Source of the DNA: Janthinobacterium lividum
Lineage (GTDB): Bacteria; Pseudomonadota; Gammaproteobacteria; Burkholderiales; Burkholderiaceae_D
NCBI RefSeq assembly: GCF_023509035.1
Contig: NZ_CP075583.1
Location: 1,674,001 to 1,738,000 of the forward strand
Length of the DNA: 64,000 nucleotides
Direction of reading: 5' to 3'
This document shows positions 55,664-64,000 of this stretch, piece after piece. The stretch's first letter is position 1. Each line of letters starts with the position of its first letter. A program made the position numbers and the translations under genes. The notes below the pieces were generated by a model, which was not told where the DNA came from, did no database searches, and saw only the letters and a list, made by a program, of their open reading frames with translations.

Positions 55664-57343
55664 ATGCAAGCAATGAGTTATGTACACGGCGCCCACGAGA
55701 CGCCGTTGATCGGCGAAACGATAGGCGCTTACCTGGACGGCATCGCTGCCCGCTACGGCCAGCACGACGCCCTGATCGTGGCGCACCAGAACGTGCGCTG
55801 GACGTATCTTGAGTTCCAGCAGCGCGTGCACCGGCTGGCCGCCGGCCTGCTGAAGCTGGGCTTGCAGCCGGGCGACCGGGTCGGCATCTGGTCGCAAAAT
55901 TGCGCGGAATGGGTGCTGACGCAGTTCGCCACGGCGAAAGCCGGCTTGATCATGGTCAACATCAATCCCGCCTACCGGCGCTCGGAACTCGAATACGTGC
56001 TCGACAAGGTGCAATGCAGCGCACTGATCCTGTCGCCCAGCTTCAAGTCCAGCGACTACCTGGCCATCGTGCAGGACGTGGTGCCGGAAATTGCCCGTTC
56101 GCGCGCGGGCGCCCTGCAGTCGCCGCGCCTGCCCCAGTTGCGCCACGTCATCCGCCTGGGCGCGGCCGCCACACCCGGCATGCACAACTTCGACGCCTTG
56201 ATGGCGGGTATCTCCGACGTCGACCTGGCGCACCTGGAAGAGGTGAGCGCCACCTTGCAGTTTGACGATGCCGTCAATATTCAGTTCACGTCCGGCACCA
56301 CGGGCGCGCCGAAAGGCGCCACCTTGACGCACCACAATATCCTGAATAACGGTTTTTTCATCGGCGAAGCCATGCGCCTGACGCAACAGGATCGCTTGTG
56401 CATTCCCGTGCCTCTGTACCACTGTTTCGGCATGGTACTGGGCAACCTGGCCTGCGTGACGCATGGCGCGGCCATGGTGTTTCCCGGCGAAGGCTTCGAC
56501 CCGAAAGGCGTGCTGGAAACCGTGCAGGCCGAGCGCTGCACGGGCTTGCATGGCGTGCCGACCATGTTCATTGCCATCCTCGACCATCCTGATTTCAAGC
56601 AATACGACCTGTCGAACTTGCGCACCGGCATCATGGCCGGCTCGCCGTGCCCGATGGAAGTCATGACGCGCGTCATCGAATTGATGCACATGGCGGAAAT
56701 CACGATTGCGTACGGCATGACGGAAACGTCGCCCGTCAGCTTCCAGACGGCGATCGAAGACCCGCGCGAAATGCGCGTGTCGTCCATCGGCCGCGTCCAT
56801 CCGCACCTGGAGGTGAAAATCATCGATGCGGAAGGACGCATCGTGCCGCGTGGCGAAAAGGGCGAATTGCTCACGCGCGGCTATTCCGTGATGCAGGGCT
56901 ACTGGGGCGACCCTGAAAAAACCAGTGAGGCCATCGACGCGGCGCGCTGGATGCACACGGGCGACCTGGCCGTGATCGACGCCAACGGCTTTTGCAGCAT
57001 CGTCGGCCGCTCGAAGGACATGGTCATCCGTGGCGGCGAAAATATCTATCCGCGCGAAGTCGAGGAATTCCTGTACCGCCACCCGAGCGTGCTCGATGTG
57101 CAATGCGTGGGCGTGCCGGACGCCAAGTATGGCGAAGAGTTGTGCGCTTGCATCATCTTGCGACCGGGCACGCAGGCCACCAGCGACGACATCCGCGCCT
57201 TTTGCGATGGGCAGATCGCTTATTACAAGATTCCCCGTTACGTGCGTTTCGTCGAGGAATTCCCCATGACGGTGACGGGCAAGATCCAGAAATATTTATT
57301 GCGCCAGCAGGTGGCGACTGACTTGGGGCTGGGCACGGATTAA
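55664..57343 (+). CDS. AMP-binding acyl-CoA synthetase
   Basis: This 559-residue adenylate-forming enzyme activates a fatty or branched carboxylic acid to its CoA thioester. P-loop [16 protein letters not shown], the PLYHCFG segment, AYGMTETSP, the hinge region [16 protein letters not shown] stretch, [16 protein letters not shown], and the catalytic lysine in [12 protein letters not shown] are all present. The sequence suggests a medium- or branched-chain acid, but the exact substrate cannot be read. A strong terminator follows. Confidence 0.9.
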   Translation: MQAMSYVHGAHETPLIGETIGAYLDGIAARYGQHDALIVAHQNVRWTYLEFQQRVHRLAAGLLKLGLQPGDRVGIWSQNCAEWVLTQFATAKAGLIMVNINPAYRRSELEYVLDKVQCSALILSPSFKSSDYLAIVQDVVPEIARSRAGALQSPRLPQLRHVIRLGAAATPGMHNFDALMAGISDVDLAHLEEVSATLQFDDAVNIQFTSGTTGAPKGATLTHHNILNNGFFIGEAMRLTQQDRLCIPVPLYHCFGMVLGNLACVTHGAAMVFPGEGFDPKGVLETVQAERCTGLHGVPTMFIAILDHPDFKQYDLSNLRTGIMAGSPCPMEVMTRVIELMHMAEITIAYGMTETSPVSFQTAIEDPREMRVSSIGRVHPHLEVKIIDAEGRIVPRGEKGELLTRGYSVMQGYWGDPEKTSEAIDAARWMHTGDLAVIDANGFCSIVGRSKDMVIRGGENIYPREVEEFLYRHPSVLDVQCVGVPDAKYGEELCACIILRPGTQATSDDIRAFCDGQIAYYKIPRYVRFVEEFPMTVTGKIQKYLLRQQVATDLGLGTD

Positions 57344-57358
57344 GCTTTTTGCTGGCAC

Positions 57359-57402
57359 ATAAAAAAACACCGGGACGCTCGCGCGGCCCGGTGTTTTTTT
57401 AT
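57359..57402 (+). terminator. Intrinsic terminator between the acyl-CoA synthetase and PEP-CTERM genes
   Basis: AACACCGGG pairs with CCCGGTGTT around a twelve-base loop, flanked by an A-run and a T-run, so it can serve both convergent genes. Confidence 0.88.
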
Positions 57403-57418
57403 TGATTCAGCGTAAAGC

Positions 57419-58399
57419 TCAGGCCATCGCGGCTTGCGGTGCGCGTGCCGGAGTGCGGCGGCGCATGAACGCCAGCAAGCCCAGGCCGGCCAGCAGCATG
57501 GCGTAGGTGCCTGGTTCTGGCACGGCCGAGACGTTCACCGTGTTGAAGCCGGCGCCGTTCATCGAGACGTGGCCATAATTGACCGAGTTGACCGAATTGG
57601 CGATCAGGGTGCCGTTCATGCTGCCCGAACCGGAAAACGCGCTGTTTGGCGCCAGGATGCTGCCGTTGATGCCGACGTTGTTCAGGTTGGTGGTGGTGGC
57701 GTTGGCGAAATTGAGCAGGGTGCGGTCGGCGAAGCTGCCGAAATTGTCGAAGCCACCACTCATGGTGATGTCGGTAGCCGTGCCGTTGATGATGATGCTG
57801 GCCGTGCTTTTCAGCGAAGACAGGTCCAGGCTCAGGTTATGCAGGTTGTTGGCAGAGATGGTGAAGACATTGACGTCGGCGTTGATGTCGCCCACCAGCT
57901 TGAAGCCGCCCGATTGCGAGATCACGGAGCCGTTCGATTGCAGCTTGGCCACGTCGCCCGACAGGGTCGTCAGCTGTTGCTGGGCGGTCGCAAAATCCAG
58001 GGTGGAAGCATTGCCCTTGCTGATGCTGTCGGTTGGGAACCATTGTGGGGCGGTCAGCGTGGCGTTGGGATTGCTGACGCCATATACGGCGGAACCACCG
58101 ATGGTGCCCCAGCCCGTGTTCAGGTTACCGCCAGCAACGATCGCGTTGGTCGCGCTGCCTGGCGTTTTATTCGTGCCGACGTTGTAGTTGTCCAGGTAGA
58201 TATTGCCACCAGCGGCAATGCTGCCGCCGACGCTGGTGAAGCCGCTGGCGCCGCTGCTGCCGATGTTGCCGAAGATAAAGGCCGAGTAGCCATTGGCGAC
58301 GCCGAGGTCAATCACGGTGGCCTGGGCCGTAGCGCTGAAGGAGAAAGCGAACAGGGCGGCGCTGATGAGCGGCAAGGTGCGGCTGCTAAATAATTTCAT
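57419..58399 (-). CDS. PEP-CTERM protein with choice-of-anchor A domain
   Basis: The 326-residue exported protein has a signal peptide (about 1-27, ending ATAQA), a choice-of-anchor-A type domain (YSAFIFGNIGSSGASGFTSV, GGSIAAGGNIYLDNYNVG, AIVAGGNLNTGWGTIGGSAVYG in pieces, and GSILAPNSAFSGSGSMNGTLI), and a C-terminal sorting tail: VPEPGTYAMLLAGLGLLAF then MRRR. PEP-CTERM proteins are processed by an exosortase and linked to exopolysaccharide export. No exosortase gene is in the window. The start at 58399 gives the cleanest signal peptide. Confidence 0.9.
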   Translation of the reverse strand: MKLFSSRTLPLISAALFAFSFSATAQATVIDLGVANGYSAFIFGNIGSSGASGFTSVGGSIAAGGNIYLDNYNVGTNKTPGSATNAIVAGGNLNTGWGTIGGSAVYGVSNPNATLTAPQWFPTDSISKGNASTLDFATAQQQLTTLSGDVAKLQSNGSVISQSGGFKLVGDINADVNVFTISANNLHNLSLDLSSLKSTASIIINGTATDITMSGGFDNFGSFADRTLLNFANATTTNLNNVGINGSILAPNSAFSGSGSMNGTLIANSVNSVNYGHVSMNGAGFNTVNVSAVPEPGTYAMLLAGLGLLAFMRRRTPARAPQAAMA

Positions 58400-58469
58400 G
58401 GACAATCTCATAGTGAATTGGGGGACGAATAGGGCGGGAAAGCAAGACACCGCCATCGCGCAGCCGGCT

Positions 58470-58499
58470 ATTATAATCTAAAAAACAATTTTAGTTCAA
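58470..58499 (-). promoter_or_regulatory. Sigma-70 promoter of the PEP-CTERM gene
   Basis: On the minus strand TTGAAC (58499-58494) and TATAAT (58475-58470) are separated by 18 bases in an AT-rich stretch about 70 bases upstream of the PEP-CTERM start. The -10 is a perfect consensus match. Confidence 0.65.
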
Positions 58500-58564
58500 T
58501 TTAGGTAATTGACTATATTTTAAGGCAACACTTTTCCTGTCGTCCGTGATTGCCTGTCGGACAT

Positions 58565-58592
58565 AAAAAAACCGGGGCTGGCCCGGTTTTTT
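58565..58592 (-). terminator. Intrinsic terminator after the glycosyltransferase gene
   Basis: AAAAAACCGGG and CCCGGTTTTTT form a stem with a five-base loop and runs of A and T on either side. Reading leftward it follows the stop of the PMT-family gene at 58598. Confidence 0.85.
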
Positions 58593-58597
58593 GCTGC

Positions 58598-60322
58598 TTA
58601 TCTGACGCGCTGGTACAGGCGGAAGCGTTCCACGTCATCCGTGGGGCGGCGCCCTTCCCACAGCTTGATCCAGTCCGCGCCATGGTGCTCGGGCAGTTGC
58701 TCCTTGCTGTCAGGCACCTTGATGCTGTCTTGCAACAAGAACACATCACATTGCTGCTGCCCCACGCTGGCAAACGGCAGGTGGCCGTAGTAGGCGAACG
58801 AGGCGCGCTGTGCGGCGCCGACATTGCTGTTGATGCACTTGCTGCCTGGCGGCAGGTGAACGGAAATCTGGTGCGCCACGCTGGCGTAGCTTTTGCTGTA
58901 GTTCAGCGGCGGCAGGAACAAGGTCATGATCAGCACCCAGATCAGGATCAGGCCACCGGACGACAGGACCACGGCGCGCCACAGCACGGCCGGCTGGCGC
59001 GAAATGCGCCAGTGCACCAGCGCCACCCAGCCCGCGCTGACGCAGGCGGCCACGAAAAAGGCCAGCAAGTCCAGCTCGGGCTTGAAGCCAGGCATGAGTT
59101 TCAGGGCATTATGCGCCAGTTTCGGCGGCCAGCCCGTCAGGATGGCGAACCAGAACAGCCACAGCGCGAGGGCGCAGATGGTCAGCACCATCACGGAGAA
59201 CCAGTCGATGGCATTGATGGCGCCCCGTTTCATGGTCAGCAAGCCAAACGCGGCCATTACGGCCAGCGGCGGCAGCAACGGCAGCAATTGGCTTGGATCG
59301 GGATCGGGATGGCACAGGCCCAGGATGGCCAGCATGGCGACAAAGGTCAGCGGCACGACGATGTGCAGCACGTGGTGCTGGCGGCGCCAGGCATACACGG
59401 CCCAGGCGGCGAAAGGCCAAGCGGGCCAGAAGAACCAGATGCCGACACGCAAGAAATACTGCACGCTTTTCAGGCTCGGGGCGCTGAACTGGCGGCAATT
59501 CCACTCCATCCAGGCGTGCAGCGGCGAATGGCCGTATGGTTTCAGCCATTCGCCCGGCAGCAGCCAGACGAGGGTCAGCGCGACGCCGATCAGGATGGCC
59601 AGCGCCAGGTGGCGCACGCTGCGCAGCAGTGGCAGGCGCAGGAAGACGGTGCACAGCAGCAGGGCGATGCTCAGCGCTGCCGGCGTGATCCAGCCGCGCG
59701 CGAGGGTCAGGCCGCCCATCGCCAGGCCCAGCAGGGCCGCATTGCGCACGGACGGGCCTTCCATGTAGCGCACGGCGCGGTACAGCAGGTAGGCCATCAG
59801 GGACACGTATAGCGCTTCGGCCGTGATGTCGTGGCTGTGCTGCAGCAGTCCCAGGCAGCCCAGGTAGATGAGCACGGCGGCATCGGCCAGGGTGCGGCCG
59901 AAATCGTTCGGCTCGGGCTGGCCGCCGAAGGCCAGGCGCAGCGGCTGGGCATCGTTGCGCCGGCCCAGGTTGAAGGCGGTGTACCAGACGGACAGGGTGC
60001 TGACGACGAAGATGCCGATGGTCGACATGCGCGCGCCAAAGACGTCGCCGTCGATCCAGCCGAACAGCTTGATGAAAATGGCGCCCAGCCAGAAAGTCAG
60101 CGGGCCTTCATCGGGCAGTGACAGGCCGGCCACGTTGGGCCACAGCCAGTCGTTCAGGCCGCCATGCGCCATGGTCCACATGATGCCGAAACTGGCGGCA
60201 TCATCGTTCTTCCACGGTTCGCGGCCGATCAGGCCAGGCAGGATGTACAGCAGGCCGAGCGCAAACAAGGCCCATCGTGGCAGCGCGAGTGTGGCAGCGG
60301 CGGGAAGGCGGACTGGCTTCAT
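58598..60322 (-). CDS. ArnT/PMT-family membrane glycosyltransferase
   Basis: The 574-residue protein has about a dozen membrane helices. The first periplasmic loop carries GREPWKNDDAASFGIM and LPDEGPLTFWLG, the acidic DD/DE motifs of the PMT/ArnT-like GT-C glycosyltransferases, which move a sugar from a polyprenyl carrier. LTLARGWITPAALS is another family segment. The acceptor and sugar are unknown. It lies upstream of, and on the same strand as, the PEP-CTERM gene, but a terminator and promoter separate them. Confidence 0.82.
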   Translation of the reverse strand: MKPVRLPAAATLALPRWALFALGLLYILPGLIGREPWKNDDAASFGIMWTMAHGGLNDWLWPNVAGLSLPDEGPLTFWLGAIFIKLFGWIDGDVFGARMSTIGIFVVSTLSVWYTAFNLGRRNDAQPLRLAFGGQPEPNDFGRTLADAAVLIYLGCLGLLQHSHDITAEALYVSLMAYLLYRAVRYMEGPSVRNAALLGLAMGGLTLARGWITPAALSIALLLCTVFLRLPLLRSVRHLALAILIGVALTLVWLLPGEWLKPYGHSPLHAWMEWNCRQFSAPSLKSVQYFLRVGIWFFWPAWPFAAWAVYAWRRQHHVLHIVVPLTFVAMLAILGLCHPDPDPSQLLPLLPPLAVMAAFGLLTMKRGAINAIDWFSVMVLTICALALWLFWFAILTGWPPKLAHNALKLMPGFKPELDLLAFFVAACVSAGWVALVHWRISRQPAVLWRAVVLSSGGLILIWVLIMTLFLPPLNYSKSYASVAHQISVHLPPGSKCINSNVGAAQRASFAYYGHLPFASVGQQQCDVFLLQDSIKVPDSKEQLPEHHGADWIKLWEGRRPTDDVERFRLYQRVR

Positions 60323-60403
60323 CGATATTCGGTATCAGAAAAATGGCAAGACGCGACGAATGGCGTCGGGTATGCGCGAGTATAAAGTAAAGCGGCCAAA
60401 GAC

Positions 60404-60429
60404 AAAAAAGGCAGCCGTAGCTGCCTTTT
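60404..60429 (-). terminator. Intrinsic terminator after rpmE2
   Basis: Reading leftward, AAAAGGCAGC, a four-base loop and GCTGCCTTTTTT form a stem with a good T-run about 45 bases after the rpmE2 stop. Confidence 0.85.
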
Positions 60430-60474
60430 CTCTGGTAGCCGAAGCTGCCCTTTTTTGCCGCAGAGCGGCAAAAA

Positions 60475-60744
60475 TTAGCCTGCTGCGACTGCGGTTTTCG
60501 AACCAACCGAACCGAATTTCTGACGGAACTTCTCGACGCGACCAGCGGTATCGACGATTTTGTGCTTGCCCGTGAAGAATGGGTGCGATTCAGCCGAAAC
60601 CTCGATCTTCACCAGTGGGTATTCTTTACCGTCGTGGGTGATTTTTTCGCGGGTTTGGATGGTCGAGCGGGTAACGAATTTGAAATCGCACGACAGATCG
60701 TGGAAAACAACTTCGCGGTATTCTGGATGGGTATCGACTTTCAT
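60475..60744 (-). CDS. rpmE2: 50S ribosomal protein L31, type B
   Basis: The 89-residue protein starts [20 protein letters not shown] and has [24 protein letters not shown] in pieces. It lacks the CxxC-type zinc site, so it is the zinc-free type B form (YkgM-like), often expressed under zinc limitation in other bacteria. Here it may be the main L31, since no other copy is in the window. No Zur box was recognised. Confidence 0.95.
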   Translation of the reverse strand: MKVDTHPEYREVVFHDLSCDFKFVTRSTIQTREKITHDGKEYPLVKIEVSAESHPFFTGKHKIVDTAGRVEKFRQKFGSVGSKTAVAAG

Positions 60745-60884
60745 GGTCTTCTCTCTAGTTTGGTAGCCAAACAGCACTTCGTCGGTCGTCCTGCTTCTTG
60801 ACCCGATTGCCGATCACTTGCCAGGGTTTAAAATAATGCAACCGTCGATTATATAGCGCTTTCGGGCGGACGGCAATAAAAAAG

Positions 60885-60908
60885 CCGCTCAATGAGCGGC
60901 TTTCGCAT
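60885..60908 (-). terminator. Intrinsic terminator downstream of rho
   Basis: AAAAAGCCGCTC, AAT, GAGCGGCTTTC forms a perfect stem of about nine pairs. Reading leftward it ends in TTTTTT, so it closes the rho transcript. Confidence 0.8.
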
Positions 60909-60926
60909 GATGATCAACGGAGGGCT

Positions 60927-60953
60927 GGGGTCAGACCCGTCGGGTCTGACCCC
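60927..60953. repeat. GGGGTCAGACCC palindrome (REP-like hairpin)
   Basis: GGGGTCAGACCC (60927-60938) and GGGTCTGACCCC (60942-60953) form a perfect 12-bp stem around GTC, immediately after the rho stop codon and before its terminator. It has no T-run. Similar GGGGTCAGACCC strings are, to my knowledge, frequent between genes in this bacterial family. Confidence 0.75.
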
Positions 60954-60958
60954 GAAAA

Positions 60959-62220
60959 TCAGCCACCGCGTCGCATCATGTCGAAGAATTCGGCATTGTT
61001 TTTGGTGGCTTTCATCTTGTCCAGAATGAACTCCATCGCCTCGATCTCGTCCATCGAGTACAGCAACTTGCGCAGGATCCAGATTTTTTGCAGCTCGTTC
61101 GGCTTGATCAGCAGTTCTTCGCGGCGGGTACCCGATTTGTTCAGGTTAATTGCCGGATAGACACGTTTCTCGGCCAGGCGGCGCTCCAGATGGACTTCCA
61201 TGTTGCCGGTACCCTTGAATTCTTCAAAGATCACGTCATCCATGCGCGAACCCGTTTCGATCAGCGCCGTGGCGATGATGGTCAGCGAGCCGCCTTCTTC
61301 GATATTGCGCGCGGCGCCGAAGAAGCGTTTTGGACGTTGCAGCGCGTTCGCGTCGACACCACCGGTCAGGACCTTGCCCGAGGCAGGGATGACGGTGTTG
61401 TAGGCGCGTGCCAGGCGGGTGATCGAGTCGAGCAGGATCACCACGTCTTTTTCATTTCGACCAGGCGCTTGGCTTTTTCCAGCACCATCTCGGCCACTTG
61501 CACGTGGCGCGTGGCCGGTTCGTCGAAGGTCGAAGCGACGACTTCGCCGCGTACCGAGCGTTGCATTTCGGTAACTTCTTCCGGACGTTCGTCGATCAGC
61601 AGCACGATCAGGGTGATGTCCGGATGATTTGCCGTGATTGCATGCGCGATGTGCTGCAGGATCACGGATTTACCGGATTTCGGTGATGCCACCAGCAAGC
61701 CGCGCTGGCCTTTGCCGATCGGGGCGATCAGGTCGATGATGCGGCCGGTGATGTTTTCCTGGCCATTCATTTCACGTTCCAGGCGCAGCGGCTCGTTCGG
61801 GTGCAGCGGCGTCAGGTTTTCAAACAGGATGCGGTGTTTCGACATCTCCGGCGATTCGCCGTTGACCTTGTCGACTTTGACCAATGCGAAATAGCGTTCG
61901 CCATCTTTCGGGGTCCGTACCTCGCCCTCGATCGAATCGCCGGTGTGCAGATTGAAGCGGCGGATTTGCGAAGGGGAGATGTAAATGTCGTCGGTGGACG
62001 CCATGTAGCTGGCGTCAGGCGAGCGCAGGAAGCCGAAGCCGTCAGGCAGCACTTCCAGGGCGCCGTCGCCAAAAATCTGTTCGCCGGACTTGGCGCGTTT
62101 TTTCAGGATAGCGAACATCAGCTCCTGTTTGCGCAAGCGGGCTGCGTTGTCAATGTCAAGACCGATCGCCATCTCAAGCAGGGCGGATACGTGTAGGGCC
62201 TTTAGTTCGGATAAATGCAT
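60959..62220 (-). CDS. rho: Transcription termination factor Rho (frameshifted)
   Basis: Rho is the hexameric RNA helicase that ends transcription. The N-terminal half has [18 protein letters not shown], the RNA-binding [20 protein letters not shown] region in pieces, [18 protein letters not shown] (Walker A) and [14 protein letters not shown]; the C-terminal half has [32 protein letters not shown] in pieces, and [18 protein letters not shown]. The frame breaks in the five-T run at 61448-61452; one more base gives [16 protein letters not shown] and 420 residues, the normal length. It follows trxA, as in many proteobacteria. Confidence 0.95.
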
Positions 62221-62375
62221 ATGTGTTGAGTGTCCCGAGACGGGATGTAAAGGTAGGGGAGGGGACTGCGTGGCGTTGATTAATTATTGGGAAGGCTGTG
62301 CACGAATGAGGGCAAAGCCGCTTCCCGGTCGTTCCAGTCAGGCGGCGCTGCGGGCGCAGCGCTGCCCATCATACA

Positions 62376-62702
62376 TTAAATGTTGCTGTCGACGAAAGCG
62401 GTCAACTGACCCTTGGCCATGGCACCCACTTTTTGAGCAGCTGCAACACCATCCTTGAACAGGATCAGGGTCGGGATGCCGCGGATGCCGAACTTGGCAG
62501 GCACTGCCTGGTTGGCGTCCACGTCCATCTTGGCGATCTGGATGCGGCCGGCGTATTCCTTGGCCACTTCTTCCAGGATCGGGGCGATGGCCTTGCACGG
62601 ACCGCACCATTCTGCCCAGAAGTCGACCAGTACTGGCAACTCGGATTTCAGGACGTCTGCTTCAAAAGATGCATCGCTAATGTGTTTGATATTTTCGCTC
62701 AT
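62376..62702 (-). CDS. trxA: Thioredoxin 1
   Basis: The 108-residue protein starts MSENIKHISDASFEADVL and has the active site FWAEWCGPCKAIAP and the cis-proline segment GIRGIPTLILF. The ATG at 62702 follows AGGAAAAT. The trxA-rho order on one strand is conserved in many proteobacteria. Upstream, 62703-63016 holds no gene I can support. Confidence 0.97.
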   Translation of the reverse strand: MSENIKHISDASFEADVLKSELPVLVDFWAEWCGPCKAIAPILEEVAKEYAGRIQIAKMDVDANQAVPAKFGIRGIPTLILFKDGVAAAQKVGAMAKGQLTAFVDSNI

Positions 62703-63016
62703 ATTTTCCTCAAATGAGGGTGGGATCAATAATGCCTGGAATTAACCATACGCTGGTTCGCCATCCATGCTTCCTGGAATGCAGTTAGAAGATGGGGACA
62801 ATGGGCACAAATTCAATGTTCTTGGAAGACGCGACCAGAGGTATGCAGGCGGGGATGGCTGAAATAATAACCCATTTTTTCAAAGCGTGGCGATTATTGC
62901 AGAAAAACTTGAGGCATATCGCCAGCATATCGCTCCTGCGCGCGCCGGCAGGGCGGCAAAGCCGCATGCCTGCTGGCCCGCAGCGTCGTGTCCGCCCTCC
63001 CGGCCGGCCTGCGCGC

Positions 63017-63481
63017 TCAGGCTTGCGTGCTGGCCAGACGCGCCGTGTGCTGCAGTTGCAAGTTCACCATGAGCTGCAATTCCGCGCTTTCCATCGGCTT
63101 GCGGAAGGTGCCCAATATATGCAGGCCGTTGGCCACGGCCAGGCGTTCGGCCGCCAGGCGCACGGCCGAATGCAGGCCTGACAGCAGGACCACGCCGCCA
63201 CGGAAGCCGTTTTCAGCCGCCATGCGCAAGAATTCGATGCCGTCGATGTCGGGCATGGACAGGTCGCAGATCAGAAGGTCGGGCTGGTGCTGCTTCAGGG
63301 CAGCCAGCGCCTGTTCGCTGTGCGACTCGCAGCGGATGTCGAAAGGGCCCATTTGCTCGAGCATGTCGCTGAGCACGTCGAGCATGAAAACGTCGTCGTC
63401 CAGCAGCAGCACGCGCAACGGCGCCAGGCCTGCTTCATTGTGTTCCGGGCTTGCTTGGTTTGATACAGTGTTCATCGTCAT
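63017..63481 (-). CDS. Single-domain response regulator
   Basis: The 154-residue protein is one receiver domain: VLLLDDDVFMLDVLSDMLEQ, the phospho-acceptor aspartate in LLICDLSMPDIDGIEFL, VVLLSGLHS with the switch serine, and GTFRKPMESAEL with the conserved lysine. There is no output domain. The start is ATG 63481 or 63475. It follows the hybrid kinase Hpt end on the same strand 64 bases away, so it is probably that kinase's partner. Confidence 0.88.
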   Translation of the reverse strand: MTMNTVSNQASPEHNEAGLAPLRVLLLDDDVFMLDVLSDMLEQMGPFDIRCESHSEQALAALKQHQPDLLICDLSMPDIDGIEFLRMAAENGFRGGVVLLSGLHSAVRLAAERLAVANGLHILGTFRKPMESAELQLMVNLQLQHTARLASTQA

Positions 63482-63545
63482 GTCTTTCTGTTGATATGCA
63501 TCGCTGTCGATGCCGATACCTTGCCGCAACCCAATTTGGCGATAG

Positions 63546-64000
63546 CTAATCGTCATTGGCAAAGCTGGTGTTATTCATGATTTGTTCGGTAATCTGTTCC
63601 AGCAGGGGCCACAGGCGCGCGACGATGCGCTGCGCCCGCTCCGCCTCGTCGGCCGGTTCGCCCGGCGCCAGGGTTTCCAGGTTGTGGCACAGGTCGGCGA
63701 GTCCCAGGGCGCCCACGGTGCGCGCCGACGACTTGATACGGTGCCCCAGTTCGCGCACCTGATGCACGTCGCCGCGCGCCAGGGCCGCGTCGATGTCGCC
63801 AAAGCCGTCTTGCGTGGTCTGCAGGAACTTGAAGGCGAACTTGCGCACCTTTTCAGGGTTGTAGCCCAGCAACTTGGCCAGGATGGACAGGTCGATCACC
63901 TGCGGATCGCCCGCCAGGGTGGTCTTGAAGGCGGGCGCGGCGCGGCTGCGCGCCGGTGGTGGCGGCGTTTCGTGCGCCGGCAGCCAGCTGGCGATGGTCT
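63546..64000 (-). CDS. C-terminal Hpt domain of a hybrid sensor protein (cut by the window edge)
   Basis: The frame is open to the right end of the window. The visible 150 residues are a proline/alanine-rich linker (TIASWLPAHETPPPPARS) and a histidine phosphotransfer domain with the phospho-histidine in LGHRIKSSARTVGA, followed by LADLCHNLETLA. This is the normal end of a large hybrid histidine kinase with a receiver before the linker. A single-domain response regulator gene follows. Confidence 0.75.
   Translation of the reverse strand, partial: TIASWLPAHETPPPPARSRAAPAFKTTLAGDPQVIDLSILAKLLGYNPEKVRKFAFKFLQTTQDGFGDIDAALARGDVHQVRELGHRIKSSARTVGALGLADLCHNLETLAPGEPADEAERAQRIVARLWPLLEQITEQIMNNTSFANDD

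Noticed and set aside
61440..61460. Programmed frameshifting in rho
   Set aside because: The site has five As and a G on the coding strand, not a classic slippery heptamer with a stimulatory structure. The same kind of break appears in eight unrelated genes, so sequencing error is simpler.
62703..63016. A small gene between trxA and the response regulator
   Set aside because: Short frames here have no ribosome-binding site, no motif and mixed composition. I see only a likely promoter region for trxA and some GC-rich hairpins.
1..64000. CRISPR array, prophage, transposon or integrative element
   Set aside because: No regularly spaced repeats, cas genes, transposase, integrase or phage structural genes were found. 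The tRNA-Leu at 51347-51433 has no integrase or duplicated 3' end nearby.

Overview
The window looks like chromosomal DNA from a GC-rich betaproteobacterium, most likely Oxalobacteraceae (Janthinobacterium/Massilia/Duganella type). The basis is the codon use, a PEP-CTERM surface protein, a purC-purE-purK-sua5 run, a pgk-pyk-fbaA run and Burkholderiales-type DUF2946 and zf-CHCC genes. No rRNA, CRISPR array, transposase, integrase or prophage was seen. The only tRNA is tRNA-Leu(CAA). Most of the window is core or soft-core genome, with a few accessory islets.

Layout. 1-1852: a FecI/FecR sigma/anti-sigma pair with a repeated promoter-like motif that also faces a gene leaving the window to the left. 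2010-6618: moaC, a periplasmic M48 protease and a leftward zf-CHCC / NTF2-like / YheT / DUF2946 series. 6877-15682: azlCD branched-chain amino acid exporter, glycolytic pgk, pyk, fbaA, then purC-purE-purK-sua5. 15925-27957: secreted GDSL lipoprotein, OmpW, flavin reductase, msrA, cfa, a hemerythrin-PdxH fusion, tcdA, thpR, FKBP, cysK, SGNH hydrolase with divergent LysR regulator, DUF2809. 27964-34395: M16 double protease, an orphan TraM/TraL-like pair from IncP-type conjugation regions, a TPR-GGDEF cyclase, and cinA/pncC. 34619-39853: a YfiR-like periplasmic protein, a hybrid histidine kinase and a REC-PAS-GGDEF-EAL-REC phosphodiesterase, a compact signalling operon. 39882-46905: thiL, an unknown gene, marR with a divergent CynX-type transporter and a strong operator array, a SUKH protein, maeB. 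46957-51433: membrane protein, a deleted Usp remnant with Fnr-type boxes, HIRAN-like protein, degenerate M56 protein, GNAT, Imm10-like, NnrU, tRNA-Leu. 51588-64000: FabMG-like protein, DNA polymerase II, acyl-CoA ligase, PEP-CTERM protein, PMT-type glycosyltransferase, rpmE2, rho, trxA, a response regulator, and the Hpt end of a hybrid kinase.

A caution that affects the whole annotation: nine genes, including the normally essential rho, are each broken by a single-base change in a mononucleotide run (fecI, azlC, cfa, cysK, yfiR-like, the unknown gene at 40952, maeB, the FabMG-like gene, rho). The pattern fits uncorrected homopolymer sequencing errors much better than true pseudogenes, so these are given as full-length genes with the shift position stated.

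Points most worth a second look: the three exactly spaced promoter-like motifs around fecI, lying within a 105-bp duplication that also copies a start codon; the hemerythrin-PdxH fusion; the chromosomal TraL/TraM pair; the twin MarR operators; and the Usp remnant flanked by Fnr boxes, one of which sits exactly 41.5 bp before a predicted start in a class II arrangement.
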